This document shows, piece after piece, positions 19,042 through 27,623 of a stretch of 37,112 bases of DNA. Position numbers and translations under genes: made by a program. Source of the stretch: Pseudomonadota bacterium (GTDB taxonomy: Bacteria > Pseudomonadota > Gammaproteobacteria > Burkholderiales > Burkholderiaceae_D); contig JAKACN010000018.1 of NCBI GenBank assembly GCA_021821365.1, positions 1 to 37,112 on the forward strand, written 5' to 3'. The notes under the pieces were generated by a model, which was not told the DNA's origin, searched no databases, and saw nothing but the letters and a program-made list of their open reading frames with translations. Positions within the stretch are counted from its first letter, which is position 1; each line of letters opens with the position of its first letter.

Positions 19042-19701
19042 TCAGCGCTTCCGCGCCAATGTCAGGCCATCGCCGATCGGCACCATGGATAAATCGATCC
19101 GCTGGTCCTGGTGCAGCTTGCGATTGAAATCCTGGATCGCCGCGGTATCCTCGTCCATCGCCGGCAGGGCGACGCGCCCGCCCCACAGCACGTTGTCCAC
19201 GGCGATTACGCCACCGGCGCGCAGCAACCGCAGGCAGCGTTCGTAATAGGCGTCGTAGCCGGTCTTGTCGGCATCGATGAAGGCAAAGTCGAAGGCGCCT
19301 TCCTGTCCCTGCGCGATCAGGTCATCCAGCGTCTGAAGCGCCGGCGCGATGTGCAGCACGATCTTGTGCGCGACGCCGGCCTTGTCGAAGCAGGCGCGCG
19401 CCACGTCGGTGTATTCGCGGCTGATGTCGCAGGCGATCACGCGCCCGTCGTCCGGCAATGCAAGCGCAACGGCAAGCGCACTGTAGCCGGTGAAAACGCC
19501 GATCTCCAGTGTGCGACGCGCCCCCAGCATTTTCACCAGTAGCGCCATGAACTGGCCCTGCTCGGGCGCGATCTGCATATTGGCGAGCGGATGCCGGTGT
19601 GTTTCCGCGCGGAGTTCCGCGAGCACCGGATGCTCCCGCAGCGATACATCGAGCAGGTACCGGTACAACGCGTCGTTCAAATCAATGGTGCGGTTCGACA
19701 T
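19042..19701 (-). CDS. class I SAM-dependent O-methyltransferase
   Basis: A 219-residue enzyme of the catechol/caffeoyl-CoA O-methyltransferase family. The SAM-binding motif I reads LEIGVFTGYSALAVALAL, followed by VIACDISREY and the metal-site segment FIDADKTGYDAYYE. A second metal ligand region, DNVLWGGRV, is also present. It should methylate a vicinal hydroxyl using a divalent cation. The ATG at 19701 (MSNRTIDLND) has purine-rich AGGAAGAG upstream and is the normal family start. The next 11 upstream codons lack similarity. The gene converges on the small sigma-54-driven gene, and its natural substrate is unknown. Confidence 0.92.
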   Translation of the reverse strand: MSNRTIDLNDALYRYLLDVSLREHPVLAELRAETHRHPLANMQIAPEQGQFMALLVKMLGARRTLEIGVFTGYSALAVALALPDDGRVIACDISREYTDVARACFDKAGVAHKIVLHIAPALQTLDDLIAQGQEGAFDFAFIDADKTGYDAYYERCLRLLRAGGVIAVDNVLWGGRVALPAMDEDTAAIQDFNRKLHQDQRIDLSMVPIGDGLTLARKR

Positions 19702-19894
19702 GCCTGGCTCTTCCTCAGCCTGCGCCTGAAACAATTGCGCTGGACGTCTATACTTTCAGTCATCGCATCACCGGTCGGCATTTCCTGCCGCCACGACGCT
19801 AAGCGTGCCGTGACAACCTGCCCGACACTACACGCATCGCCGCTCCGCTCCTTGCGACAGCACAAGGAGTGTCGCGCCTTTCCCGAGGAACAAC

Positions 19895-20737
19895 ATGCAA
19901 CAATCAAACTCGTCCCGCATGCCTGCCGTCTTCTTCGGCCACGGCAGTCCGATGAATGCCCTTGACGAGAACGCCTATACCCGCGCATGGCGGCAGATTG
20001 CCGCGGGCATGCCGAAGCCGAAGGCGATTCTGTCGATTTCGGCCCACTGGTACACGCGCGGCACCCTGGTCACCGCCATGGAGTCGCCGAGGACGATCCA
20101 CGATTTCGGCGGCTTTCCGCAGGCGCTGTTCGACATCCGTTATCCTGCCCCCGGCTCGCCGGCGCTCGCGTCCCGCGTGCGCGAACTGCTCGCGCCGGTC
20201 GATGTGCAACCCGATCATTCCTGGGGCCTGGACCACGGCACCTGGTCCCTGCTGGTGAAAATGTTTCCGGATGCCGACGTGCCTGTCGTCCAGCTCAGCA
20301 TCGACGCCACCCGTCCGAACCATTTCCATGTCGAGATGGGGCAGCGCCTTGCGCCGTTGCGCGACGAGGGCGTGCTGATCATGGCCAGCGGCGACGTGGT
20401 GCACAACCTGCGCGCGATGAACCGGAGCGGCGGCGCCGCTCCCGACTGGGCCGAGCGCTTCAATCATGCCGTGCGCGATTGCCTGCTGGGCGGGGAAGTC
20501 GAGCGCCTGGCTGATTATGCGCAATGGGGACCGGATGCGCGCCTGGCGGTGCCCACGCCCGAGCACTTCCTGCCGCTGCTCTACATCCTCGGCACGCGCC
20601 GCAAGGGCGAACCGATTTCGATTCCTGTAGACGGCATCGAGCTCGGCTCCATCAGCATGATGAGCGTAGCGGTCGGTGCGCCGCCTCCGTTGTCGCCCGG
20701 ACAGCGACAGGCCGTCGCGGCTGCCGATGATCAATGA
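19895..20737 (+). CDS. ygiD: 4,5-DOPA dioxygenase extradiol-like protein (LigB superfamily)
   Basis: A 280-residue member of the class III extradiol ring-cleavage dioxygenase family. The early motif FFGHGSPMNA (His16) and SISAHWYTRG (His51) supply metal ligands. Later LDHGTWSLL and GDVVHNLR carry further conserved histidines. Family members such as YgiD cleave L-DOPA or act on related catechols. The start follows GAGGAAC. Proximity to a catechol-type O-methyltransferase gene (divergent, 193 bp away) is suggestive of aromatic chemistry but not proof. Confidence 0.9.
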   Translation: MQQSNSSRMPAVFFGHGSPMNALDENAYTRAWRQIAAGMPKPKAILSISAHWYTRGTLVTAMESPRTIHDFGGFPQALFDIRYPAPGSPALASRVRELLAPVDVQPDHSWGLDHGTWSLLVKMFPDADVPVVQLSIDATRPNHFHVEMGQRLAPLRDEGVLIMASGDVVHNLRAMNRSGGAAPDWAERFNHAVRDCLLGGEVERLADYAQWGPDARLAVPTPEHFLPLLYILGTRRKGEPISIPVDGIELGSISMMSVAVGAPPPLSPGQRQAVAAADDQ

Positions 20738-20962
20738 CGCGTCCGGCGCACCCGCGATGGCGCATGCCTGACTGCATGAAGCAGCGGCCGGAAGCGCATG
20801 CTAAACTCTTGCGACTTGCGCGACAGGACGTCATCCCGCCGATGCCGAAACGCATCTGTTCGCGATGCGCATACCCCATCAGCATCCTCTCCTTCGATAG
20901 GTCTCGATAACGTCCTGCCAAGATAACCGCCAGCGCGCTTTCGCCAGGGATGCCCAAAGTAG

Positions 20963-22351
20963 ATGCCATTGATTGAAAAAATAAAAAGCCGGGTAAAACT
21001 TTCCATCGCAAAAAGAGCGCGGCACACGGGGCGGATTTCGCGGCACACCCTCCGCTACGCCATTTTCCTCGGCGGTGCGTCCTGCGTCGCGCTCGTTTCG
21101 CTCGGTTTTGCCCGGCTGGCCGAGGTGATGCTGTCCTGGAATGCGAGCCTGTTCCACGCGCACTGGTGGCTGGCCTTTCTCGTGCTGCCCTTCGGCCTTG
21201 CCGGACTGCGCTGGCTGACGATCCGCTATGCCCTCCAGGCGCGCGGCAGCGGCATTCCGCAAATCATCGCCGCCATGACCTTGCCCGCCGGCAGCGGCGC
21301 GCAGGCGATTCTCGTCTCGCTATTCCAGTCGCTCTGGAAAATCGTGCTCACCGCCGCCGGCCTGCTCGCGGGCGCCTCGATCGGACGCGAAGGCCCGTCA
21401 GTGCAGGTGGGCGCCGCCGTGATGTGGGCGTGGGGCGATTTCTGGCACGAAAAAATGCGCATGGGCCCGGGCTTCCGCTCCGAGGCCCTGATCGCGGCGG
21501 GCGCGGCCGGCGGACTGGCCGCCGCGTTCAACACGCCGCTTGCAGGTGTGGTGTTTGCGATCGAGGAACTGGGACGAGGCAGCGCCGTGCGCTGGGACAG
21601 GATCGTGCTGTCGGGCGTACTCACCGCAGGCTTCCTGTCGCTGGCACTGTTCGGCAATTATTCCTATTTCCGGCTCGACGCACCGATCCTGATCCTGAAC
21701 GGCACCTGGGGCGCAGTCGTCGCCTGCGGTTTGGCCGGCGGCGTATTCGGCGGCCTGTTTTCCAGCACACTCATCCGCGGCTTGCCCGGCCTGCTGCCGA
21801 ACCGTTTTCGCAGCCTGCCCGCGCAATACCCGGTCCGCGCCTCCTTCTGTTGCGGGCTGGTCGTCGCCGTTCTCGGCTTGCTGGCCGGCGGAACCACCTA
21901 CGGCACGGGTTACGAACAGGCATCGGCATTGTTGAACGGCCACGTTGCGGAGAGCCACTTTTTCGGCGTCGCAAAATGGGTGGCGACCGTCGTGTCCTAC
22001 TTTGCCGGCATCCCCGGCGGCATCTTTACACCGTCGCTCGCGATCGGCGCCGGCATCGGCGATTACGTAGCGCTGCTGTTGCATGGCGCCGCCGAGCCGC
22101 GCATCCTGGTGCTGCTGTCGATGGCCGCGTTCCTGGCGGGCGCCACGCAGGCGCCAATCACCGCCAGCGTGATCGTCATGGAGATGACTCATGGACAGGA
22201 CACCATGCTCTACCTGCTCGCGGCAACACTGATCTCCTCCTTCGTGTCGCGCCAGTTCAGTCCGCACCCGTTCTATCACGCGGTGTCCAAGCATTTCAGG
22301 CGCGAGGCCGTCGCCGTCGAAGAGAAACGAAAAGAAGGCGGCCGGACCTGA
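20963..22351 (+). CDS. ClC-type chloride channel / H+-Cl- antiporter
   Basis: A 462-residue polytopic inner-membrane protein. The three ClC selectivity-filter signatures are present: GSGIPQ at 95-100, GREGPSVQ at 141-148 with gating Glu143, and GIPGGIFTPSLAIG near residue 350. A Glu pair at 201-202 in AFNTPLAGVVFAIEEL matches the proton-path glutamate region of antiporter-type ClCs, so H+/Cl- exchange is likelier than a passive channel. No CBS domains are present. The N-terminal ~30 residues are Lys/Arg-rich and cytoplasmic. No strong ribosome binding site is seen before ATG 20963. The next gene starts 148 bp later, after a T-tailed hairpin. Confidence 0.93.
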   Translation: MPLIEKIKSRVKLSIAKRARHTGRISRHTLRYAIFLGGASCVALVSLGFARLAEVMLSWNASLFHAHWWLAFLVLPFGLAGLRWLTIRYALQARGSGIPQIIAAMTLPAGSGAQAILVSLFQSLWKIVLTAAGLLAGASIGREGPSVQVGAAVMWAWGDFWHEKMRMGPGFRSEALIAAGAAGGLAAAFNTPLAGVVFAIEELGRGSAVRWDRIVLSGVLTAGFLSLALFGNYSYFRLDAPILILNGTWGAVVACGLAGGVFGGLFSSTLIRGLPGLLPNRFRSLPAQYPVRASFCCGLVVAVLGLLAGGTTYGTGYEQASALLNGHVAESHFFGVAKWVATVVSYFAGIPGGIFTPSLAIGAGIGDYVALLLHGAAEPRILVLLSMAAFLAGATQAPITASVIVMEMTHGQDTMLYLLAATLISSFVSRQFSPHPFYHAVSKHFRREAVAVEEKRKEGGRT

Positions 22352-22458
22352 CGCCGTCCGTCCGCGCGCCACATGTCTGCGGGCGGCAGCGGACTTGTTA
22401 CTCCATGTAGCTCCTTCTTGAATTCGACCGCGCAAACACCATATGGCAAATGCCCGGC

Positions 22459-22481
22459 AACGGGCACGGAACCCGTTTTTT
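22459..22481 (+). terminator. intrinsic terminator after the ClC gene
   Basis: AACGGG-N7-CCCGTT is followed directly by a run of six T. It ends only a few bases before the AGGAGC ribosome binding site of the DUF2076 gene. It therefore lies inside that gene's leader if transcription starts further upstream, and could act as an attenuator. Confidence 0.65.
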
Positions 22482-22499
22482 CGATCAGGAGCACACGCG

Positions 22500-23177
22500 A
22501 TGCAATCCCACGAAAGCCAGATACTGCAGGATTTTCTCAACCAGCTCGTTCAGGCGCGCGGCGTCAACAAGGAGCCCCAGGCGGAAGCGATGATTTCGCG
22601 TGCCGTCGCGCAGCAGCCGGATGCCGCCTATCTCCTCGTGCAGCGCGCGATCCTGCTGGACCAGGCATTGAATGCCGCCAGGTCGCAGATTGCGCAACTC
22701 GAAGGCGAGCTGCAAACGGCACGCGCAGGCAAGAACGCCAGCGGCAGTTTCCTGGACGACGGCGCGTCCGACTGGGGACGAAGCGCCACAACGCGTCCCG
22801 TCACGGCGGGCACGGCAGTGCCGCCCGCGCAGCCGGGCTATGCGCCACCGCCAGCGCCGGAGGCATCGCGCCCCGGATTTTTCAGCGGAGGCGCAGGCGG
22901 CTTTCTCGGCAACATGGCGGCAACGGCGGCAGGCGTGGCGGGTGGCGCGTTCCTGTTCCAGGGGATCGAGAATCTGCTCGGGCACCACGGCACGGGCTTC
23001 ATGGGACAAGGCCTGCAGAGCAGCCAGCCGGCGGAAAACCTCACCGTCAACAACTTCTATGAAGGCGATGCGCCGTCTCGCCACCGCGCGGACGACGGCA
23101 CCACCTCGCGCAACGCCTTCGATGATGTCAGCGACATCGGCGTCGACAGCTTCGACGACGACGCCACGTCGATCTGA
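22500..23177 (+). CDS. DUF2076 domain-containing protein
   Basis: A 225-residue protein of the DUF2076 family, whose function is unknown. The N-terminal ~85 residues are helical with the conserved AYLLVQRAILLDQAL segment and a short coiled coil. A Pro/Ala linker leads to a Gly-rich hydrophobic stretch (about 125-165, GGFLGNMAATAAGVAGGAFLF) that looks like a glycine-zipper membrane segment. The tail is acidic with EGDAPS, DDVSDIG and FDDD. The ATG at 22500 follows AGGAGC. Some relatives are described as periplasmic ligand-binding sensor proteins, but nothing here proves that. Confidence 0.85.
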   Translation: MQSHESQILQDFLNQLVQARGVNKEPQAEAMISRAVAQQPDAAYLLVQRAILLDQALNAARSQIAQLEGELQTARAGKNASGSFLDDGASDWGRSATTRPVTAGTAVPPAQPGYAPPPAPEASRPGFFSGGAGGFLGNMAATAAGVAGGAFLFQGIENLLGHHGTGFMGQGLQSSQPAENLTVNNFYEGDAPSRHRADDGTTSRNAFDDVSDIGVDSFDDDATSI

Positions 23178-23188
23178 GGTGACCGCCA

Positions 23189-23218
23189 GCGCGGCAAAGC
23201 CTGCACGCCTTGCCGCGC
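23189..23218. terminator. bidirectional hairpin between convergent genes
   Basis: Perfect 9-bp arms GCGCGGCAA/TTGCCGCGC with a 12-nt loop lie in the 51-bp gap between the convergent DUF2076 and permease genes. Position and symmetry support a shared terminator, although no T-run is present. Confidence 0.55.
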
Positions 23219-23228
23219 CGGCGCGACT

Positions 23229-24017
23229 TCAGTAGCCTTCCATCACCGGAATCTTCCGCTCGCGTACCGCAACCGGTCCGAGGCCATACACCGCCACCGC
23301 CAGCACGGCCAGGCACCAGACGATCAAGGCGCCTGATGGCAAGTCGTAGATCGTCGAGATCACCAGTCCCGCTGCATAGCCGCCGATGCCGACCGCATAG
23401 GCGATCGGCAGGCGCCGCGATTCCGGATAGTTGCGCACCGCGAGGCCGGGCACGATGAGGCTGGCGAATACCAGGTAGACGCCGACGAGCTGAACCGAAA
23501 TCGTGACCGCCAGCGCGAACAGCAGGTAGAAGGCGAGCCGCCCTAAGTAATTGCGGAAGCGGAACACGATGAAGGCGATCACTGCCGTCGCAATCGCCGG
23601 CACGAGCAGCTGGTCGTAGCGCACCCACAGGATCTGCCCGGCGAGCAAGTCGCGCAGGTGTTCGCCGCCGTGCGGATTGTGCGCCAGCAGCAGCAGGCTG
23701 CCGGTGGCGGCAAGGACGAACACCACGCCGATCTGCGCTTCCTGCACCTCCGGCCAGCGCCGCTCGGTCCAGGTCAGCAGGAAAGCGCCCAGCACCGCCG
23801 CGATGCCGGCCGCCACCTGCACCGCCCATGCCTGCTCGAAATCGGCCAGGCCGGCGACGATCACGCCGAGCGCGGCGATCTGTGCAATCGCGAGATCGAT
23901 GAACACGATCCCGCGGCGCAGCACCTGCGCGCCCAGCGGCACATGCGTCGCAAGGACCAGCACGCCGGCGAGGAAGGCCGGCCCGATGATCGAGAAGTCA
24001 ATGGCGTCAGCGTTCAT
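23229..24017 (-). CDS. znuB: metal (probably zinc) ABC transporter permease
   Basis: A 262-residue integral membrane protein of the ABC-3 (ZnuB/MntB) family with about eight hydrophobic segments. The signature GIVFIDLAIAQIAALGVIV near the N-terminus and VGVYLVFASLIVPGLAV later match family elements. The ATG at 24017 overlaps the stop codon of the upstream substrate-binding protein gene (ATGA), indicating translational coupling. It should form the membrane channel for metal import. No ATPase gene accompanies it in this operon, and a hairpin follows the stop. The substrate (zinc versus manganese) is inferred from the operon partners. Confidence 0.88.
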   Translation of the reverse strand: MNADAIDFSIIGPAFLAGVLVLATHVPLGAQVLRRGIVFIDLAIAQIAALGVIVAGLADFEQAWAVQVAAGIAAVLGAFLLTWTERRWPEVQEAQIGVVFVLAATGSLLLLAHNPHGGEHLRDLLAGQILWVRYDQLLVPAIATAVIAFIVFRFRNYLGRLAFYLLFALAVTISVQLVGVYLVFASLIVPGLAVRNYPESRRLPIAYAVGIGGYAAGLVISTIYDLPSGALIVWCLAVLAVAVYGLGPVAVRERKIPVMEGY

Positions 24018-24928
24018 TTGGATGCCTCCAGGAGCCGCCGAATGCTGTCGTCGAACAGGCCGAACAGGTCCTTGGCCGCATCGCTGCCGCCCACCGTGAA
24101 CGGCAGCATCACCGCCGGGATGTGCGCATGCTCGGCCAGCCACTCGGAGGGCCGCGCATCCTGGTAGGCGCCGCGGATGACCATCTTCGCCGGCTGGCGC
24201 TGCAGCTGATTGACCAGCTCGGACAGATGCGCCGCGCTCGGCTCGACGCCCGGTTTCGGTTCCAGCGTGCCGACCTCACGCATGCCCAGCCAGTTGAGCA
24301 GATAGGTCATGTTCTTGTGATGGACCACCACCGCCGTGCCTTTCAGGGGCGCGCCCTGCTGCTCCCACTTTTTCATGGCGGCCGTCCAACGGCCGCTGAA
24401 GTCCTTGTAGCGCGCCTGGTAGAAAGCGGCATTGGCGCTGTCGATTTCGCTCAGGCGCCTGGCGAGCGCGTCGGCGACGCGGGCGATGTTGCGCGGGTCC
24501 TGCTGGATGTGCGGATTGCCCGCGGCATGCACGTCGCCCTGGCTGCGGTCGACATGACTCGGCACTTCCAGCCGGGGCACGAAGCTGCCCGCCTCGAAGT
24601 AGCCGGGCTGGCCGGGCATGATCCTGCCATTGCCGGATTGCTGCAGCAGAACCGGCAGCCAGCCGGTCTCCAGTTCCAGCCCGGTGCAGACCAGCAGGTC
24701 CGCATTGCGCGTGCGCGCGATGAGACTCGGCCGCGCTTCGATGCGGTGCGGGTCCTGCAGCGCGGTGGTGGCGCTGGTGACCTTCACCTTGTCGCCGCCG
24801 ATCTCGCCGGCGAGCGATGCCCATTCGGGTTCGCAGGCGAGGATGTTGACCGTGGCGAATGCCGGCGATGCGACGATAGCCGCCATTGCCGCCATCAGGC
24901 CGAACAGAATTTTTTTCATGTTGCTCAT
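24014..24928 (-). CDS. znuA: metal ABC transporter substrate-binding protein (ZnuA-like)
   Basis: A 304-residue periplasmic cluster A-I solute-binding protein. The signal peptide ends at about Ala25 (SPAFA). Candidate metal ligands are His61 in LQDPHRIEARPS, His140 in AGNPHIQQDP, His203 in VVVHHKNMTY and Asp283 in VGGSD. This His/His/His/Asp set is usual for ZnuA/MntC-type proteins. The His-rich loop of classical ZnuA is absent; a short HVDRSQGDVHAAGNPH segment replaces it. AGGAG precedes the ATG at 24928. The gene sits between the outer-membrane barrel gene and the permease gene, with tight spacing. Zinc is the likeliest metal, but manganese or another divalent ion is possible. Confidence 0.88.
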   Translation of the reverse strand: MSNMKKILFGLMAAMAAIVASPAFATVNILACEPEWASLAGEIGGDKVKVTSATTALQDPHRIEARPSLIARTRNADLLVCTGLELETGWLPVLLQQSGNGRIMPGQPGYFEAGSFVPRLEVPSHVDRSQGDVHAAGNPHIQQDPRNIARVADALARRLSEIDSANAAFYQARYKDFSGRWTAAMKKWEQQGAPLKGTAVVVHHKNMTYLLNWLGMREVGTLEPKPGVEPSAAHLSELVNQLQRQPAKMVIRGAYQDARPSEWLAEHAHIPAVMLPFTVGGSDAAKDLFGLFDDSIRRLLEASK

Positions 24929-24937
24929 GTCATGCTC

Positions 24938-26371
24938 CTAGAAGCTGTGAGCGCCGTGTGCGCCCAGGCTCATGATGTACTGCAGGAAAACCTCGTGGTC
25001 GGTGGCATCCGGACGGGAACGGTCGCGCGCCAGTTGCAGGCGAATGCGGCTGAACTCGGAGGGCGAGTAGTCGAACATGATGCTGGTGCGCGAGGGATTG
25101 TAAGCGGCCAGTTGCCGGAAGTCCGCATTCGACAGCGCGCCGCTGTTCACGAGGCCGATGCCGGGCGTGCCGGAATGCAGCCTGTCGTAGCGCAACCCCG
25201 CGCGCCACATCGGCATGAACTGGTAGACCGCTTGCGCATACCACCCGGACTGCGCGCTGGCATAGGCGCCCGCGGCGGTGCCGAGGGATTGCGCCAGCGT
25301 GTCGTAGGTCAGCGTGCCGCTTTCCTTGCGATGGAAGAATTCGCCCTGCAACTTGAAGTTGGTCTGCGTGGCATTGCCGTTCGGCGCCCATTTGTACACG
25401 GCATCGGCGATCCACATGTTGGCATGGCCGCTGATGGCATCGGTCACGCCGGTGCCGGCGCGGTCAATGTCGGCATAGGTGCGATTGGTCGCGCCGGTAT
25501 GCAGGAAGGAAAGCCCGGCGCGCCAGCTCGCGCTTTCGCCGATGTCGTCGCCGATATGCGCGAACAAGGCGCCCGAGCCGATGCCGTTCTTGTTGCGGTC
25601 GTTGCCGGGAAAGGCGGCGCCGCTGCCGGCTTCCGCCCCGAGCTCAAAAAAGCGATCGGTCGGCGCCAGCCACTTGAGCTGCAGTCCGTCCGGCTTGAAC
25701 TGGCCACCGAAAAATGCCTGGTAGGCCAGCGGCGCGTCGACGAAGTCCCAGACGTGCGCGTGCTGGCTGTTCAGGTAGCCGACGGAAGACAGGAAGCGGC
25801 CGCCGCGCAGGTTGACGCCGTTCGAGATGCCTTTCGTTTCGAAAAAGGCTTCCTCGACACTGACGGTGTTGTCGGAAGCCAGGGAAAAGGTCAGCTGGCC
25901 GGCAAAGCGCGGATCGACGTTGGCGCGCAGCGTCAGCTCCGATTCGCCGAGATTGAGGCCGCGCTTGCCGGGGCCGATTTCATCGCCGCCGGGCACGAAG
26001 CCCTGGATGCGGTATTGCTGCGGATCCTGCGACAGGTTGGCGTAGGTGCCGCCGAGAATAAGGGACACCTCGGGATTGAAGGCACTCGCGCCGCCGGCCG
26101 CTACCGGCGCAGGAACGGGAGCAGGGGCGGGCGCGGCCTGCGCGGATTGGGCGGATTGTGCGGATTGGGCCTGCGCTTCGGCGGCCTGCAGGCGTGTTTC
26201 GAGCGCGCGAATACGCGTTTCGTAATCCTGCTTCATCTGCCGGATTTCTTCACGCATCTGCGCAAGTTCCGGGGCGCCGGCCGCCGGAGCGCCGGCCGCG
26301 AATGCGGGCGCGCACCATGCGGCCAAACTGGCGGCGGCCATTGCCGACGCCAGGACGGGTCGTTTCATCAT
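24938..26371 (-). CDS. outer-membrane beta-barrel protein of the metal-uptake operon
   Basis: A 477-residue exported protein. The signal peptide ends near FAAG (about residue 26). A coiled coil at about 35-72 (AQMREEIRQMKQDYETRIRA) and an Ala/Gln/Ser repeat linker (AQS units) follow. The remaining ~370 residues show alternating hydrophobic strands and end SLGAHGAHSF, with Phe as the final residue as is common for outer-membrane barrels. The coiled coil plus barrel layout resembles phosphate-selective (OprO/P) porins. It starts 10 bp upstream of the substrate-binding protein gene, suggesting it admits the same metal through the outer membrane. AGGAAAG precedes the start ATGATG. The function is inferred from context. 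Confidence 0.8.
   Translation of the reverse strand: MMKRPVLASAMAAASLAAWCAPAFAAGAPAAGAPELAQMREEIRQMKQDYETRIRALETRLQAAEAQAQSAQSAQSAQAAPAPAPVPAPVAAGGASAFNPEVSLILGGTYANLSQDPQQYRIQGFVPGGDEIGPGKRGLNLGESELTLRANVDPRFAGQLTFSLASDNTVSVEEAFFETKGISNGVNLRGGRFLSSVGYLNSQHAHVWDFVDAPLAYQAFFGGQFKPDGLQLKWLAPTDRFFELGAEAGSGAAFPGNDRNKNGIGSGALFAHIGDDIGESASWRAGLSFLHTGATNRTYADIDRAGTGVTDAISGHANMWIADAVYKWAPNGNATQTNFKLQGEFFHRKESGTLTYDTLAQSLGTAAGAYASAQSGWYAQAVYQFMPMWRAGLRYDRLHSGTPGIGLVNSGALSNADFRQLAAYNPSRTSIMFDYSPSEFSRIRLQLARDRSRPDATDHEVFLQYIMSLGAHGAHSF
26143..26169 (-). repeat. 9-bp tandem repeat encoding the Ala-Gln-Ser linker
   Basis: Three imperfect copies of GGATTGGGC lie in tandem within the barrel gene and encode repeated Ala-Gln-Ser units between coiled coil and barrel. 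Copy number could vary between strains without a frameshift. Confidence 0.5.
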
Positions 26372-26441
26372 GTTCTTTCCTGATTGAGAAATAGTGTTCG
26401 GGCCGGGCCCGTTTCAGGCCGGCGACCAGGCGAAACAGCAA

Positions 26442-26759
26442 TCAGGCGTGGGCGGGAGGAGCGCGCGAATCGAAGGCGCGCGGAACGGGAGGGAGTTGCG
26501 CGACGAGCGGAATGGCGACTCCCGTTTCGCACGGCGCTGCCAGCAAGGCCAGCTCGGGAGGCGAACCGGCTAGGCCGGCGCCGATCGCGGCAAAGGCGAG
26601 GCACTGCTCGCACTGCAGGTCCGCCGGCAACTGCTTGTCCTGCACCTTGCCGGAGGTCGCGATCGACGACAGGTGCGAAATCGCGTGCGTGATCCCCAGC
26701 TGCTGCGAAACCAGCAGGAGCACGAAAGCAAATTGCGCAAGGACTCGACGGGCGTTCAC
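26442..26759 (-). CDS. small exported protein preceding the metal-uptake operon
   Basis: A 105-residue protein starting at GTG 26759. The N-terminal signal peptide (FAFVLLLVSQQLGITHA) is followed by ISHLSSIA, then a conserved-looking DLQCEQCLAFAAIGAGL segment and a further cysteine. The CEQC pair and the histidines could bind a metal. It resembles short DUF2946-like exported proteins found beside metal transport genes. It lies 71 bp upstream of the barrel gene on the same strand, and a 21-bp palindrome precedes it, so it is probably the first gene of the operon. The exact function is not recognised. Confidence 0.7.
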   Translation of the reverse strand: MNARRVLAQFAFVLLLVSQQLGITHAISHLSSIATSGKVQDKQLPADLQCEQCLAFAAIGAGLAGSPPELALLAAPCETGVAIPLVAQLPPVPRAFDSRAPPAHA

Positions 26760-26778
26760 TTGATCAGGAATGGTGCAA

Positions 26779-26799
26779 CAGGATCGCGACGCGATCCTG
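26779..26799. promoter_or_regulatory. perfect 21-bp palindrome upstream of the metal-uptake operon
   Basis: Arms CAGGATCGCG and CGCGATCCTG flank a single central base, 20 bp upstream of the first gene of the operon. A TATAAT -10 for the minus strand is at 26839-26834, so the palindrome lies just downstream of the likely start site. It could be an operator (a metal-responsive repressor is the natural guess) or an mRNA hairpin. Confidence 0.5.
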
Positions 26800-26887
26800 A
26801 ACTGTTGTCACGGCAATAATGGCAGGTGGGCAGATTATAGCAACAGGACTGGGCAGCACGTTCATCACTCCCGCGATCGTTACATCA

Positions 26888-27544
26888 TTACCCGCCGACA
26901 AGGCCGGCGGCGATGTTGATCGTCAGGCCGATGATGGCCGCGTTGAACAGGAAACTCAGGACGGATTGCGCAAGAGCCGCCTTGCGCATTGATGACGAAA
27001 TGATGCTGATGTCCGAGGTTTGCGCGGCCACCGCGATCGTGAACGAAAAGTACAGGAAATCCCAATAGCTGGGCCTTGGGCAATCCTCGGGGAAACGTAG
27101 CGGCTTGGCATCCGGCGCGGCGCGGTAGTACAGGTGGGCGTAGTGGAACGTATAGATCGTCCCCAGCAGCAGCCAGGAGCCGAACACGGTGGATGCCGTG
27201 AAGACGTAATGGAACAGCCTGATGCTGCCGGATACATGCCGGGCGGACGCCAGTTCCGCCACGATGGCAACCAGGCTGAGCAGTGCGCCGAGCGACATCA
27301 CGGCCAGCACAAATACCGCATTGCTGTCTTCCTGGCGCGCAAGGCGATGCATGTGATTCTCGTCGCTTCGCGCCACCAGCCAGGACATCAGCGCAAGATA
27401 CGCCCAGACTGCGGTATTCCAGCCTGCAAGCGCCCGGACCACCGGCCCCCAGGTCTGCGGGGCGGCCAGGGCAACGACGGCCCCGGCCATCAGGGAACTC
27501 ATCAGACGCGGATGGGAGCGAAGGAGTTGCAGGCGTCGGTGCAT
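26888..27544 (-). CDS. DUF1345 family membrane protein
   Basis: A 218-residue inner-membrane protein with about five transmembrane segments. The conserved DUF1345 features are present: ALMSWLVARSDENHMHRLARQED after TM2, YTFHYAHLYY near the middle, and YWDFLYFSFTIAVAAQTSDI towards the end. That last segment resembles the pore region of ion-channel-like families, and the function is unknown. The ATG at 27544 is used; a GTG four codons upstream (27556) is possible. It lies 80 bp after cysE on the same strand. Confidence 0.85.
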   Translation of the reverse strand: MHRRLQLLRSHPRLMSSLMAGAVVALAAPQTWGPVVRALAGWNTAVWAYLALMSWLVARSDENHMHRLARQEDSNAVFVLAVMSLGALLSLVAIVAELASARHVSGSIRLFHYVFTASTVFGSWLLLGTIYTFHYAHLYYRAAPDAKPLRFPEDCPRPSYWDFLYFSFTIAVAAQTSDISIISSSMRKAALAQSVLSFLFNAAIIGLTINIAAGLVGG

Positions 27545-27623
27545 TGCATGGGGCACAAGTGGCGGTGCCCTATTGTAATCAAGTTGCGAATGCCGTTTCC
27601 CGAAACGATGCGACGTCGCCGCT

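Noticed and set aside
24122-26383. A 753-codon plus-strand open frame opposite the metal-uptake operon
   Set aside because: The opposite strand encodes a signal-peptide-bearing barrel and a clear binding protein; the plus-strand product is low-complexity and unrecognisable.
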